Positions 50,852 to 60,949 of a stretch of 64,000 nucleotides of DNA are shown in pieces. A program made the translations under genes and the position numbers. The notes below the pieces were generated by a model that was not told the DNA's origin, did no database searches, and worked only from the letters and a program-made list of their open reading frames with translations. The stretch spans positions 826,189-890,188 of the forward strand of contig QVOM02000070.1 of the NCBI GenBank assembly GCA_003586115.2. Reading direction: 5' to 3'. Each line of letters opens with the position of its first letter. Position 1 is the first letter of the stretch. The DNA comes from Salvator merianae (Eukaryota; Chordata; Lepidosauria; Squamata; Teiidae).

Positions 50852-51900
50852 AGCCCAGCGGGGCGGGCGGCCAGGTCCCCCCCTCCTCGCCTGGCCGGGA
50901 TGGAGAGACGAGGCGGCCGCGGGAGGCTGGACCCGGCCGGCGGCGACCCTGACGCCGCGCGGAGGAAGAGGAAGACGAGGAGGCAGGCAGGCCCCGCTCT
51001 CCCTCCCTCCCTCTTCCGCGGCGGCGGTGGCGACGGCGGCCGCCCCTTTTGTTGCAACGCACCCCCGGCGGCGCCACCACCGCGCAGCGCGGCAGCCCAG
51101 CTGGAGGGGAGGGGCTACAGCGGAAGGGAAGGGAGGCAAGCGAGAGGCGGTGAGGGGCTGCCGGCACTCCTGGGTTCCTTTCACCCGACCCCCTCGTTCT
51201 TTCTCTTCAGCCTCAGCCCCACCGCCGCCACCAATAGCCCAATCAGAGTGAAGGGCCAAGGCGATCGGCTTGGGCTTCTATGGGATTCGGTTTGCGGGAA
51301 GGAAACGACTGAACAACTTGCTTTCAGTTTCCAGGTGTGGGGGGGGCTACTGCTAGAGGCCGGGACTGCTGAGGCCGGCGGCTGGATTGTGGGGAGGGTG
51401 GTGGTGGGAATGGGAAACGATCGAAACACGCGGTCCGAGAAGAAGGGTTGACCTTGGGGAGACGCATAGGCACAGGCGGAAGCGATGCGCCGCCGCCTCC
51501 TCCCATCAAATCAGAATTCCAATCAGGATTGCACCAGGGCCGATTCGCGAGACATAGCCCTGGACACGTATATGTCAGGCGCTTGCAAGGTTGCCCGACG
51601 ATGCTAGTCAAATGCGGGCGGGGCGGGCAGGGGAGGGGAGGCAGCAAAGCCTACGGATTTCGCGTTAAAAAGGCGCCGGCCATTGGACTCGAACGCAGTG
51701 GCTGCCAGCAGCAGGCGCCTGCGTTCCAAAAGCAAAAGCAGCAACGCGGGCACGCACGGGCAGAGGCATCCCTTCCATTCTACAGAAGTTGGCATAGAGT
51801 GGGCGGAGCGGAGTCTCGAGGAATCGCTACGCGCCAGGAACTAACCAACCCCATTGGCGAGGGTGGGGTAGATGGGGTGACATTTTAGCTGGGTGGAAAT
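50050..51900. promoter_or_regulatory. CpG-island promoter of GRAMD1A
   Basis: Strongly GC-rich, CpG-dense block of about 1.9 kb in otherwise AT-rich DNA, with many GGGCGGG and CCGCC runs (candidate Sp1/KLF sites). It contains the first coding exon of GRAMD1A on the minus strand, so the promoter and 5' untranslated region most likely lie between 50.85 and about 51.7 kb. No convincing TATA box was seen. CpG islands are often bidirectional, but no plus-strand exon was recognised to the right. Long open frames here in several phases are a by-product of GC content. Confidence 0.82.
50844..50851 (-). CDS. GRAMD1A: GRAMD1A exon 1, coding part (8 nt)
   Basis: Minus strand reads ATGTTCGA followed by a donor GTAAGG. 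Joined to the exon at 29214 this gives Met-Phe-Asp and then Thr-Gly-Thr-Thr, resembling the MFDTT start of mammalian GRAMD1A. The start lies inside a dense CpG island, as expected for a first exon. The base at -3 from ATG is G, a good initiation context. The reading frame is open for more than 100 codons upstream, but that GC-rich stretch does not look like protein and is most simply 5' untranslated sequence. The transcription start is not visible. A mistaken donor is possible but unlikely, given the exact phase match. Confidence 0.85.
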
Positions 51901-52131
51901 TAACCCCTCGGTCGCCGCGCACCTCCACCACTGCTGCTGAGTTTGAGTAGGCGTCTGGGGAAAGGCTGCACCTCTCCTCTCACTGATTTATCCTACTTCA
52001 GTTCCCCTTTGGATCTCTCTTGGTTTTCTGGGCAAAGTCTTGATGGAATCAGGGCTTTAGTCGCTTGTGCTATCCAAAATGCTGCACACAAATTCATGGC
52101 AAAGACTTAGCAGCGATGATGAGGTTAGTTG

Positions 52132-52325
52132 CTATTAGTGGGTACCATGGAGTCGTGACCAACTCCTGGTTGAGAGCATGGGCACCTCAGTGCAACTTTC
52201 TTGGAAGAGATACAGATCAGAAGTAATTTGCTGCTGCCTCCTTCCTGGGAGAGACTGGGGATCGAACCAGTGTCCCTCTGCTTTCCAGGCAGTTTGCTTT
52301 ACTACTGGCTGCTACAGCCCCCCCT
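52132..52325 (-). mobile_element. tRNA-derived SINE (family A, monomer)
   Basis: The minus strand has a GTAGCAGCCAGTAGTAAAGC head (A box eroded), GGTTCGATCCCC B box, the usual body and TCATGGTACCC-type end block. About 190 bp. Confidence 0.75.
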
Positions 52326-53376
52326 AAGCTACAACATCCCCTCCCAGTATCTACAATCAAAAATCCTTAACCTTTAATAAGCAAGTGTTCCAAACCAAAT
52401 TTTGAAAAGTATTTGCCCTCCTCTTTTCCTTGAGCTTGAAAAAGAATCTAGATATGCTGCATCACTTCTCAAATGCTTCGTAGCCGGTACCTGTTCATCC
52501 TTAAGTGAGCAGGCTTCAAAATCTAAAAGAATATTTTTGCTATCGGATAATATCACTGAAATGTCAGCATCCCATTGTGTTTTGAAAATGCACTGGATCA
52601 AAGGCTAATCCAGCGCCTTTTGCAAAACAATACAATTAGTCTGGGGCAGCTGTAAGATATTGCTAGATTTTTTTCCAAGTTGAAAAAAGAGGAACTTTCT
52701 GACTCACTTCAGACTGACAGAGAAATACAAAGCGTTTCCAAATGTTGGATTTTTTAAATTAGCAATAAATGTAGAACTGTTACTCATTTACTGATGAGCC
52801 ATCTGGACATCTGCCTTCAAGACCAGCAAACTGCCCCACATTCAAAAACAAGAAGTTGTTTCTGAACAATTAAATTAATTTAAATGCCTGTTTTTTCCAC
52901 CCAGAGGCAACAGGACTCTATATTTGGTTCTTTTGGAAAGAGGCCAAAACGTGGAATCAGGAGTAGCTGTTGACACCAATCATGTTGGCTGTTTTTTAAC
53001 TTCCCATAATGCGATTATCCTAACACTGAAGCAAATGGCTCAAATCAAACGGTTCGGTTCAAACCAGTTTTATTCGAACCGAAGCAGCTCCCGTTCGAAA
53101 AATGCTGCTTTGATTCAAACCAAACCACGGCTGGTCTGCTGAACAGAACAGTTCAGTTCAAACTGTTTGAGTTCAGCCCTTTCAATAGGGTTTTTTTTCA
53201 ATGTATTTCCAACTTTTTTTTAACCTCACACTGCTTGCAAACTGTTTGACCCTGGTTCCAGATCCAACTGCCCAAAGGATATTTTGCCTTGGGAACCTCA
53301 AGCCTTAATGCATTCCTTACAGGCCCACAATAGGAAAGAACTCAACAGGCCCTTTGGTTTGGTGCACCGCAGTGGT

Positions 53377-53916
53377 GGGCCTGTTCGCACTGTAGTGGTG
53401 GAACGTTCTTGTCCGCTCGCTAGAACGGAACGTTCGCACTGCCGCGGGCACGAGCCTGACCTGATCCGAACCACTTCGTACCCGATTCGAACCTGATGTT
53501 GGATAAGGTAAGACAAGTAAAAGCTTGTCTTCATCCCGACCTGCGCGATGGAGCGAAGATCGGGCACGGTGCTTTCGCACTGTTTACAACGGTGGCTGGC
53601 GTGGCTACGCATGCACGCTCCACTGCTTCGTACCCGGAATGCACAGTTTTCGCACCCTGGTACGATGCTTCGTAACCCGGGATAGCCCTTTGGGCTCGGC
53701 AGCCGAGCCCCTGGTTACGAAGTGGGTACGAAGGTGCGGAGTGGGTGCGGAGTGCGGGAGCGAACTAGCGGCTGCCATTCGCACTGTTCCCTCTGCTGGT
53801 CGACTTCGGGTCCGTTCCTCTGGCCGGGAGTGCGAATGGCACCAAGCGTTCCCCAACCTCTCCAGTTCGAAGCCAACTACTGGGAACGGTCTACCGGGCT
53901 CAGTGCGAAAAGGCCC
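53377..53916. mobile_element. CpG-rich non-autonomous DNA transposon
   Basis: 540 bp. Starts GGGCCTGTTCGCACTG and ends, inverted, GGGCCTTTTCGCACTGAG. The interior is rich in CG dinucleotides (GAACGTTC, TTCGTACCCG, GGTACGAAG) and internally repetitive (several TTCGCAC and TACGAAG motifs in both orientations). Open frames of 104-143 aa here have no recognisable domain. It resembles a youngish copy of the broader GTTCACAC family. Confidence 0.65.
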
Positions 53917-54099
53917 AAAGAGTCCACACAATATAGTACCTGAAATGTTGGTTTAGAACCTGGGAGACTCCGGCTGCTTGGGAACAAAGCTCTCTGTCTA
54001 ATCCTGGGCCCATTCATGACCTTAACTTACAGGGTTGCTATGAGGAAGAGATGAGGATGCCAGATTTCAGCTGGCTCTTTGTGTTATTGTTCCAAATAC

Positions 54100-54398
54100 C
54101 CAGATGTTAGCCAAGTACCTGCCCACTTTCCTTTGTTTTTTCCCCTCCCCTGTGCCTAGCTAGCATCTGGGTATTTAGAACAGGAACAATAATGCAAGGA
54201 GCTGGCAGACAGTAGCAAGCAACCGGTATTACAGGAAACCCAGCATGGTTGTCAGATTTTTCGTAATACCAATGTTTCAGGACATCGCCTCAAAATCCCA
54301 GGTGGGACTATATTCGGGAGGTTACATATATGTGTGGCGTTCTCAATATAGTCCTAGAAGAATCGTGAGTTTTAACCCACATCTGAAGGCACTCTGTG
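54100..54398. mobile_element. Fragment of CTTCAGATGTGGG-ended DNA element
   Basis: The right end, inverted, reads GAGTGCCTTCAGATGTGGG, like the start at 24265. An inner hairpin pairs ATACCCAGATG (about 54097) with CATCTGGGTAT (about 54163). The left border is not defined. Confidence 0.45.
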
Positions 54399-54447
54399 CT
54401 ATGGCAAAACCACTTTGACCAATACATCATAAACAAAGAGGCACACT

Positions 54448-54685
54448 CTGGGCCTTTCTGCACAGACCCTTAATATGGATTAAGAGTTCGTGTAGTTCAC
54501 TTCTGAACTTCATAGATCTGCATGCTAGTGCAGATCTATGAGGCCACACACTCCGCTGTCTACTTTGTCTGCAGTAGATAGAATGTGATCCGGATAAGGA
54601 AGCCTTAATCTGGATCACTGGTAGGCCCTTTTAATTGGGTCTACCAGCAGACCAGCACTTCCCTAATCCAGAACACAGGATTAAG
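54448..54685. mobile_element. Truncated CTGCAC-ended DNA element
   Basis: Starts GGGCCTTTCTGCACAGACC; the interior GATCTGCATGCTAGTGCAG, GATCACTGGTAGGCCC and CCAGAACACAGGATTAAG match the long elements at 7.1 and 21.0 kb. The right end is missing. Confidence 0.6.
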
Positions 54686-55369
54686 TATATATACACAAAT
54701 ACAAGGCTGATTACCCTTCTTCAAAGTGATTGACAGCTAAAAATATTAAATAAACTCATAAGACAAAATCCAAGGGACCATCTTGGTTTCTATGAAGAAG
54801 AAACTGTATTTAAAATAAGATAAAATGTAAATTATACTAGAGAAAGTATTCTATCAGATCCTTTTGCAGTGCCCATTCTTGGAAATTATGATCACTGATG
54901 CACCAGTTACCGGCAAATGTGCTGGCAACCGCAGAAATGTTAATTCCCTCAAAAGGGAAATCAGCAAATATCCTCTTGATAACTGGATGACCTAACAAGA
55001 TAACAACACGCGGCAACATAAGTTAAACTAGTTAAGCTAACAAACCGTGCCCTTGCTAAAGAAAACAACTGTGCAGGAATTTTCTTTATTATCGTAGTGT
55101 AGATCACAGAGCCCAGACTGAGTAATCAGTAAATGACTAACCTATTTTCCTACTTTTGGTGTTTTGGTTTTCCCTAATGGACTTATTACCTGCTTTGGTG
55201 CAAACTTCATACAGGCTTCACCAGGCATCTGCATTCACCAATGAGCAGCATGCACACTGGTGTCTATTAACAGTGATGCAACAGGGGTGACTGGTGCTTG
55301 TTGGAGCTGTTGGGCAGAGGGCAGGATAGCTTAAAGCAGGTAGTACCAGTGGTAGAAAAAAGAGTTGGG

Positions 55370-55805
55370 GTGCCTCCAGATGCAGGCTAAAACCTGTGAT
55401 TGTCCTGGCACTCTGTTGAAAATGCCAGATGTAATTGCAGCATTCCCAGTATAGTCCCAGATTGTTTAGTTGGTAAGTTATAATATTTCTATTATGTGAA
55501 ATCAAGGGATGATGCTGGGTTTCCCTTAGTTGTTCCCTCTACCTTTCATGTCTGCCAGCAGCTTCCGAAATCAGCTCTCTTTGTGTAACTGGAAGCCAGC
55601 CATGCACACACAAAAAAATAACAAAAGGAAGTGGGCAGGCAGTTGGCTGGTTTCCGGTAGCCCCAAGTGACCTGATTCTGAAAGCTGCCGGCAAATGTGA
55701 ATTGCCCATGAGTGCTCTTCACATCCGCCAGGGGTTGGCAGGAGGCGATCACAGGATCTTCTTTAGAGGGCACATTGCCTCTTGCTGTCTGGAGGAAGCC
55801 TTAAT
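55370..55805. mobile_element. Non-autonomous DNA element (CCTCCAGATGC ends)
   Basis: Starts GGTGCCTCCAGATGCAGGC; ends near CTGTCTGGAGGAAGCC. It shares GGAAGTGGGCAGG and TTTCCGGTAGCCCCAAG with 24.27-24.68 kb. Confidence 0.55.
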
Positions 55806-56425
55806 TGTAAACAGAATTTCATCTTCATTGACATAAGCAGCTGAGTGACCTACCTCCAAGTCACAAAACACCCATGCAGGATAACCACATGGCTTCCATG
55901 TGGTTATCTGCTTCCATGACAGATAAGGATTGACAGTGTGGTTTCTTGGTTTTAGAGGGCACTTGAGTGCACCAATTCCTGCACGTTCCCTCCTTAAAGC
56001 CTTTATCTCCTTGCTGCAACTGCAGAAGCAGATAAACAAGAAAGCAGGTTTCAGTGGGGAACAGAAAGAGCAGCCTTGTAGCGACTCTTGTTACCAGACC
56101 CTATGAGAAGGTCCATGCTTTTAACAGACAATTGGATCATGCTAGGCTTTATAAGGAAGACCAAAAAAAACAATAAAAAGAAGAAAAAAACACTTGTAAC
56201 AAAACTGTTGATGTACAGTATATAACAGTTCATCTAATTCTAGAAAAATACTGACATAAAGTGCCTCCAGTTGTCACTTACTTATTCTGGGAGAGCTTTA
56301 TTCCAGAATATCCAAAAATAGTGGAATAAGTAAGCAATGACTAGTCTTGTATTGCTCAAACAAGATGTTTTTCAACAGTAATGGGAAAAACCAGTTCAAG
56401 CCTTTCTGACCAAAATGGTAACACA

Positions 56426-56970
56426 CTAGAAGACAGCCTTTTTGTTCAAATACATTTCTGTAGGTCTGAAGTCACTAAGTGTTTTGGAGTCTTCATTGAG
56501 ATTTTTAGGCCATGCTGTAGGTACCACTGCTTTTGGTGGCTTTTCTCCAAAATGTTTGTGACCGCTAGAAGAACCATTACTGTTGAAACATTTTCCACAT
56601 ATCAAGCACACATACAGCTTTTCCCCTAGGTGGGTTCTTTGATGTGTAGTAAGCCTATAGCTTTCACTGAAGTTCTTCCCACATGCAGTACATTTATATG
56701 GCTTCTCCCCTGTGATGTTCCTTTGATATGAAGTAAGGCAACTCATTAGACAGAGGCCCATTCTGCTCCAGCCTTATTCCGGATTATATCCTGGAATAAC
56801 AACCTGCCATCCACATGTGGTTCCTATTGCAGGATGTAATCTGGAGTAAGGGCCAGTGCAGAAAGGATCAGAAGCTCTTTTCACATTCCATACATTTATA
56901 TGGTTTCTCCCAAATGTGGGATCTTTGATGTGAAGTCAGGTGGTGAGTGTGACAGAGGGTATTTTTTACA
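56426..56970 (-). pseudogene. C2H2 zinc-finger gene relic split by a MITE
   Basis: The minus strand reads HTHHLTSHQRSHIWEKPYK and CMECEKSF (56950-56870), is interrupted by a DNA element at 56755-56869, then continues CLMSCLTSYQRN, ITGEKPYKCTACGKNFSES, YRLTTHQRTHLGEKLYVC, LICGKCFNSN. TGEKPYKC-type linkers mark a Krueppel-type array. Only the finger CTAC...H..TH (about 56690-56628) keeps all four zinc ligands. The one before has both His replaced (Y and I) and the last has a disordered His pair. A one-base frameshift near 56955 and no further fingers upstream show it is not functional. In mammals C2H2 genes flank GRAMD1A upstream, so this could be a relic of that neighbourhood; unproven. Confidence 0.8.
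56755..56869. mobile_element. 115-bp MITE inside the zinc-finger relic, AGA duplication
   Basis: Ends GGCCCATTCTGCTCCAGCC and, inverted, GATCCTTTCTGCACTGGCC; the interior ATTCCGGATTATATCC is like the 180-bp copies at 1170 and 60734. Flanked by AGA on both sides (56752-56754, 56870-56872). Removing the element and one AGA leaves the zinc-finger frame continuous across the site. Confidence 0.88.
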
Positions 56971-57334
56971 CTCCATATACATTTGGTTTCCGCAATAGTA
57001 AGCTCAGTATAAAAAACAGCTTTAACCATTTATCGTCTTTCTGAATCAATGGATCTTCTGCGCTGCCCGTCTTGCCTCACCCCAGGAAAGGTGTTCTCTC
57101 TTGAGTGAGTATTGGTGCGAACAGGCCACAGACAGAGTTAGTTCCCATTTAGTCCTAAAATGGACTATCATGTTGTGGTGTGAGCAGCCCCTAAGATGCT
57201 ACTTTGCTATCACAATTGCTTTCCACCAGAAAGCCCCAATTCAGAGACACTTCCCCCAGATGGTTTTGGACTCCTAATCTATGTAGGAAAGTGGCATGGG
57301 TGATTTAGCTCTGCAAAGTATGGAGGGGCGCAGG

Positions 57335-57720
57335 TCCTTAATTCTGTTTTTTATAATTTTTTTATTTATACAAAAGGAAATAACAAAAAATAACAGATTA
57401 TAACAAAAAAAATGCTCCCCCCCAAAAAGAATATATATTGAAAGAGAAAGAAAAACAAACCCAGTATCTACTACACCACCACCACACTACCCAGCTACCC
57501 CTTGTGCACACTGGTTGACAATTTCTAGATGATTTCCTCCATTTTCTTTCTCTTTCATTTTAGCTGGACCATAGAGTTAGTCTGGTTATTTCTTCTCTCA
57601 GTTCTTCTGACGCTTGGGGTCTTGTTGAAAAATACAATAAATCTTTCCATTTTTCCTCTGTTTTAGAAAGCAATTTCATACTCAGGTTCTTAATTCTCAG
57701 TCTAATTTTCCTAAGTGTTG
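57335..57720 (-). mobile_element. L1-like LINE 3' fragment
   Basis: The minus strand reads KTEEKWKDLLYFSTRP and SEELREEITRLTLWSS, then an AT-rich 3' region ending in T-rich sequence on the plus strand. EKWK.LLYF resembles the end of L1 ORF2. Old copy. Confidence 0.5.
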
Positions 57721-57889
57721 GAAAGAGGAAGATGGTACTTGAAACAGTTGTATAGATGCAATACTATGTTCTCACATTTTTCTTTTCTAGGCACCAAACA
57801 AATGTGAAAAGCACCCCCACAACTCCTGCCCACGTGGGGGTGGGAAGGGGGTAGGCAGGAAGCAAGAAACAAAATAGGCAATTAATTAC

Positions 57890-58230
57890 TAAAGATGTGC
57901 AAAATTACATTCACATTTGCAAATTTCACTCAAATATTTCACATTTGCGACTATTCACATTGAATCAAAAATATGGTTTTTTGCATTTCCAGAATTCAAT
58001 TGAAATGAATTAGTCACTCCCTTCGGGAAAACTAAGTATTCAATTAAATATTCATATTTTCATCGTGCTGTTCCCTACAAAAAGGGCATTTTCAATGGGA
58101 AAAATATTGCAAAAACAAATGCAAAAAAAGCCTTTTTTGCTGTTGCAATTCGCCGATGATGCAAAAATGAGTTTTCATTTCAACAGTGAAACAAAAATGT
58201 GAATTTCATTCATGTATATCTGTACTAATC
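57890..58230. repeat. AT-rich unclassified repeat with TTTGCAAATTTCAC motifs
   Basis: Many variants of ATTCACATTTGC and TTGAATTCAATTG-type inverted words in 340 bp. Structure is similar in style to the GGTTCAAACC-rich stretch at about 53045-53170. Family unknown. Confidence 0.4.
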
Positions 58231-58659
58231 ACCTTAAAAGTTATTTTTCAAAAAGTTATGGCAGACACACAAGTAATGAAAACTCTAGGTAGGTTTGATA
58301 ACCATGACTTCCTCCACCAAATATTATTCCTGAAGGCCTATTGATTATATTATTGGTGTCACTCACAAAATGTTCTGCATGTGAGGTCCAAGGTCCTTTC
58401 AGTACATACATATGTGTTTTATTGTATATAGCCATGCGCCATCACAAGACGATATACCAGTACATTGAAAACATATAAGGCTTAAAAATACCAAATAGAA
58501 CAGGTTCTTTCAGTAGCAGCTGCCTATCCAAAGCTACTGTGCCAACAATCCTATAGGCAGCCAGATCAGACCAGGCCAGTTCTGGCTTCCAGGGCCCACT
58601 GCAATAAGAGTCAATTGGCCACTTGCTCCACTGATCAGAGACAGCTGACATTTTTATTT

Positions 58660-59260
58660 TATTTTTTTTAATTCCTAAGTTTTCGGTTTTACATATAATC
58701 CCCCTTCCACACAGGCAGAAACAAAAACAATTTTAAATTCTAATAAGTATCTCCCCAGTTTTTACATAGAAGCAGATAACAAAGATTTCCATTCACCACC
58801 GTAAGATCGTTTAAAATAGTCCTCATTCTCAAGGTTTTAATCCACGTATCCATTAAAGATTTGGGTAGTTTCCAAATATGTCCTGGTTTCTTCACCTTTA
58901 CCAATAATTGCTTCCACTTACCTCCAAAATTCTTCTCATTCATTCCAAACATTTTTTTTTTTATATGCGTAATATATTCCATAGAAATCATTTTTCGTAA
59001 AAGTTTACAGCAATTCTCAAGATTCCAACCTTTGGGTTCTTTCTATCCTTTTATAATAATTGCTTTGGTAATGATTAGCAATGTTACTATCAACTCATAG
59101 CTGTCACTTTGTCTTGGGCCAAAATGTAATAATATCTGACCGGGTCCTTTTCTATGATTTCTTCTGTTTATATTTCTATTTCTTTAATCATCATATCTCA
59201 GAAAACATTAACCAGTGGGTAGGAGACATTTTTAATTTTTAACCAAATTAAGAGGCTTCT
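58660..59260 (-). mobile_element. L1-like LINE, ORF2 C-terminal fragment
   Basis: An 83-aa open frame at 58740-58991 on the minus strand (ITHIKKKMFGMNEKN, KWKQLLVKVKKPGHIW) follows a broken stretch with TLLIITKAIIIKG (about 59090-59050), similar to the LL.AA.I.IA..WK block near the end of L1 ORF2. An A/T-rich tail is on the left. Confidence 0.55.
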
Positions 59261-59719
59261 TGCTTTGTAAAAAGTGTGGCAGGAAAGAAAATTGCATTAA
59301 TAGTGTGACAAGGAGGTCCTGGTTTCACCAGCTTGGGCACGCGCCTCTTTCCATCCTGTAGGAAATGAATGAGGCACCATGTTTGCTTTGTAAGCCAATA
59401 AACCCAAAACAAACACAAGCTGAGATTTGCTTCAGCCCTTATCAGCTGTCATGATGCCAAGAGTACCAGTTTCACAAAGAAGACTATCAAGACAAGAAGA
59501 AAATAGATCCTTTATTTCCCTTTTAAATCATTTTTGTTCCTCATATCAGCTCAGAAAGCTTCTCTTTTGGTGGTATTGGAATAAGCAGGGGTAAGTTAAC
59601 AGGTTACCCATTTGACTTGCTAAACAAAGTAAAGGGCAGCTAAAACAAGATTTTTTAATTGGGAAAATGGGAAGAAAAGTCAATGCTGCAGGCAGCCTGC
59701 TAACTAGGATTTCTTCTCA

Positions 59720-60115
59720 AGTCCATATCACTTCAGTGATCTGTACGGGCTGCCAGTTTGTTTCTAGGACCACTTCAAAATTCTAACACTGATGTTTAAA
59801 GCCCTAAACGCCTTGAGTCCCAAATATCTGAGGTCATTTTCTCTCATCTGGTCCTGCCTAACATTTAAGATCTTCTGGTGAAGCCCTCCTAATGGTGCCA
59901 TCATCTCACAAATTCCATGGAGCGGGCACTAAAGAGGGGGCTTTTTCGGTGGTGGCCCCAAAGCTTTGAAACAACCTTCCCTGAGAGATATGCAGGCATA
60001 CATCATACTGTAGATATATACCTATACAGGTGGGCCTTCACTGTTTAGACAGATTTTCCGTTGAGCTCTCTTTTAAGACAGTCTTATGCCTGTTTATATT
60101 TTTCATTTTTCGTCT
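59720..60115 (+). mobile_element. L2-like LINE, reverse-transcriptase C-terminus
   Basis: The plus strand reads LYGLPVCF, a stop, then HFKILTLMFKALNALSPKYL, and further on GFFGGGPKALKQPSL in shifted frames. LHWLPV...FKI..L.FKAL...P.YL and AFS.VAP.LWN.LP are the two characteristic L2/Rex1 tail blocks. Decayed. Confidence 0.78.
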
Positions 60116-60325
60116 TTTTTAATGAGTTTTTAATGTATTTTATGCTTTTGGTTTATTTTTTTTAATTCCATCTCGCTTAGCACCCTAAGACTTATCTGGG
60201 ACTATCCGCTTCAGGGAACAGACACTCTTGTAACTAGGAAGGTTGCCGTACTTTCTTTTAAGGCCTCCCAGATAAGGAAATCTTATTTAGATCAGAAAGG
60301 AGTGATTCGTAACAGGGTTGAGGAC

Positions 60326-60670
60326 CTATGTACTGGCTGCCTTGATAGTCATAAGTAGGCTATGTACATATTCTTGTCTGTTTTTATCCAGGGTATTCAG
60401 TTTTATGTACGCTGTATTTTCTTGTGTAATTTTGATGCTGTCAATTGGTATGGTCAACTGACTCATCAATTGATAAACAATATGATACATTAAAGGGCTA
60501 GCCAAGCTGCTGCCCTCTAAATTTTGCTCCAGATTATGCCATAATAATTTCAGGGCATGAGCTAGTTTGGGACACAATGGTGGAACTAAAATTGAGACCT
60601 TCAGTGAAATCCAGAGTCTTGTTTTTGGATGAATGAAAGGATCTGTCTTGAAAATAACAAGAACTGGCAT
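60326..60670 (-). other. Open frame of 114 codons, unidentified
   Basis: The frame begins MPVLVIFKTDPFIHPKTRLW and ends LLMTIKAAST. No motif or domain recognised. The sequence composition is not obviously biased and the frame sits between an L2-like relic and a MITE. It may be a transposon remnant or chance. Confidence 0.2.
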
Positions 60671-60733
60671 AAAAATGCAGAGTTGAAGGTTTATTGAGAA
60701 AGCTGCATCTCCAAAACTTTTCTGGCTAACATA

Positions 60734-60912
60734 GGCCCTTTCTGCACTTGGCTTTATTCTGGATTATATCCCAGAATAGAGACCTTCTATCCACATGCTA
60801 GTGGAGATTATAGCAGGCCCTGCGTGGGGCCTGCCATTGTTCCTGCTAGCATGCAGATGGCAGGTCCCTATTGCAGATATAATCCGGAATAAGGCCAAGT
60901 GCAGAAAGGGTT
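60734..60912. mobile_element. 179-bp MITE, three-base target duplication (ATA)
   Basis: Ends GGCCCTTTCTGCACTTGGC and, inverted, AACCCTTTCTGCACTTGGCC; ATA on both sides (60731-60733, 60913-60915). The interior GGATTATATCCCAGAATA and GCTAGTGGAGA blocks match 1170-1349. Near twin of that copy. Confidence 0.85.
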
Positions 60913-60949
60913 ATAATGGCCGCAAGAAAATCTGTCTAAAGAATCCTTA

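Larger units (their letters stand above)
51900..56425. other. Upstream intergenic region, no gene recognised
   Basis: Right of the CpG island. Contains a SINE (52132-52325), a CpG-rich DNA element (53377-53916) and fragments of non-autonomous elements (54.10-54.68 and 55.37-55.80 kb). No exon was recognised on either strand, although a short unannotated exon of a divergent transcript could escape notice. Confidence 0.6.

Noticed and set aside
50696..51451. 251-codon plus-strand frame and several minus-strand frames in the CpG island
   Set aside because: GC-rich, stop-poor DNA gives long frames in all phases; Arg/Pro/Gly/Ala-rich without domains.
56426..56761. Functional zinc-finger protein of 111 residues
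   Set aside because: Start Met is inside a finger broken by a MITE, two of three fingers lack zinc ligands, and the upstream array is frameshifted.
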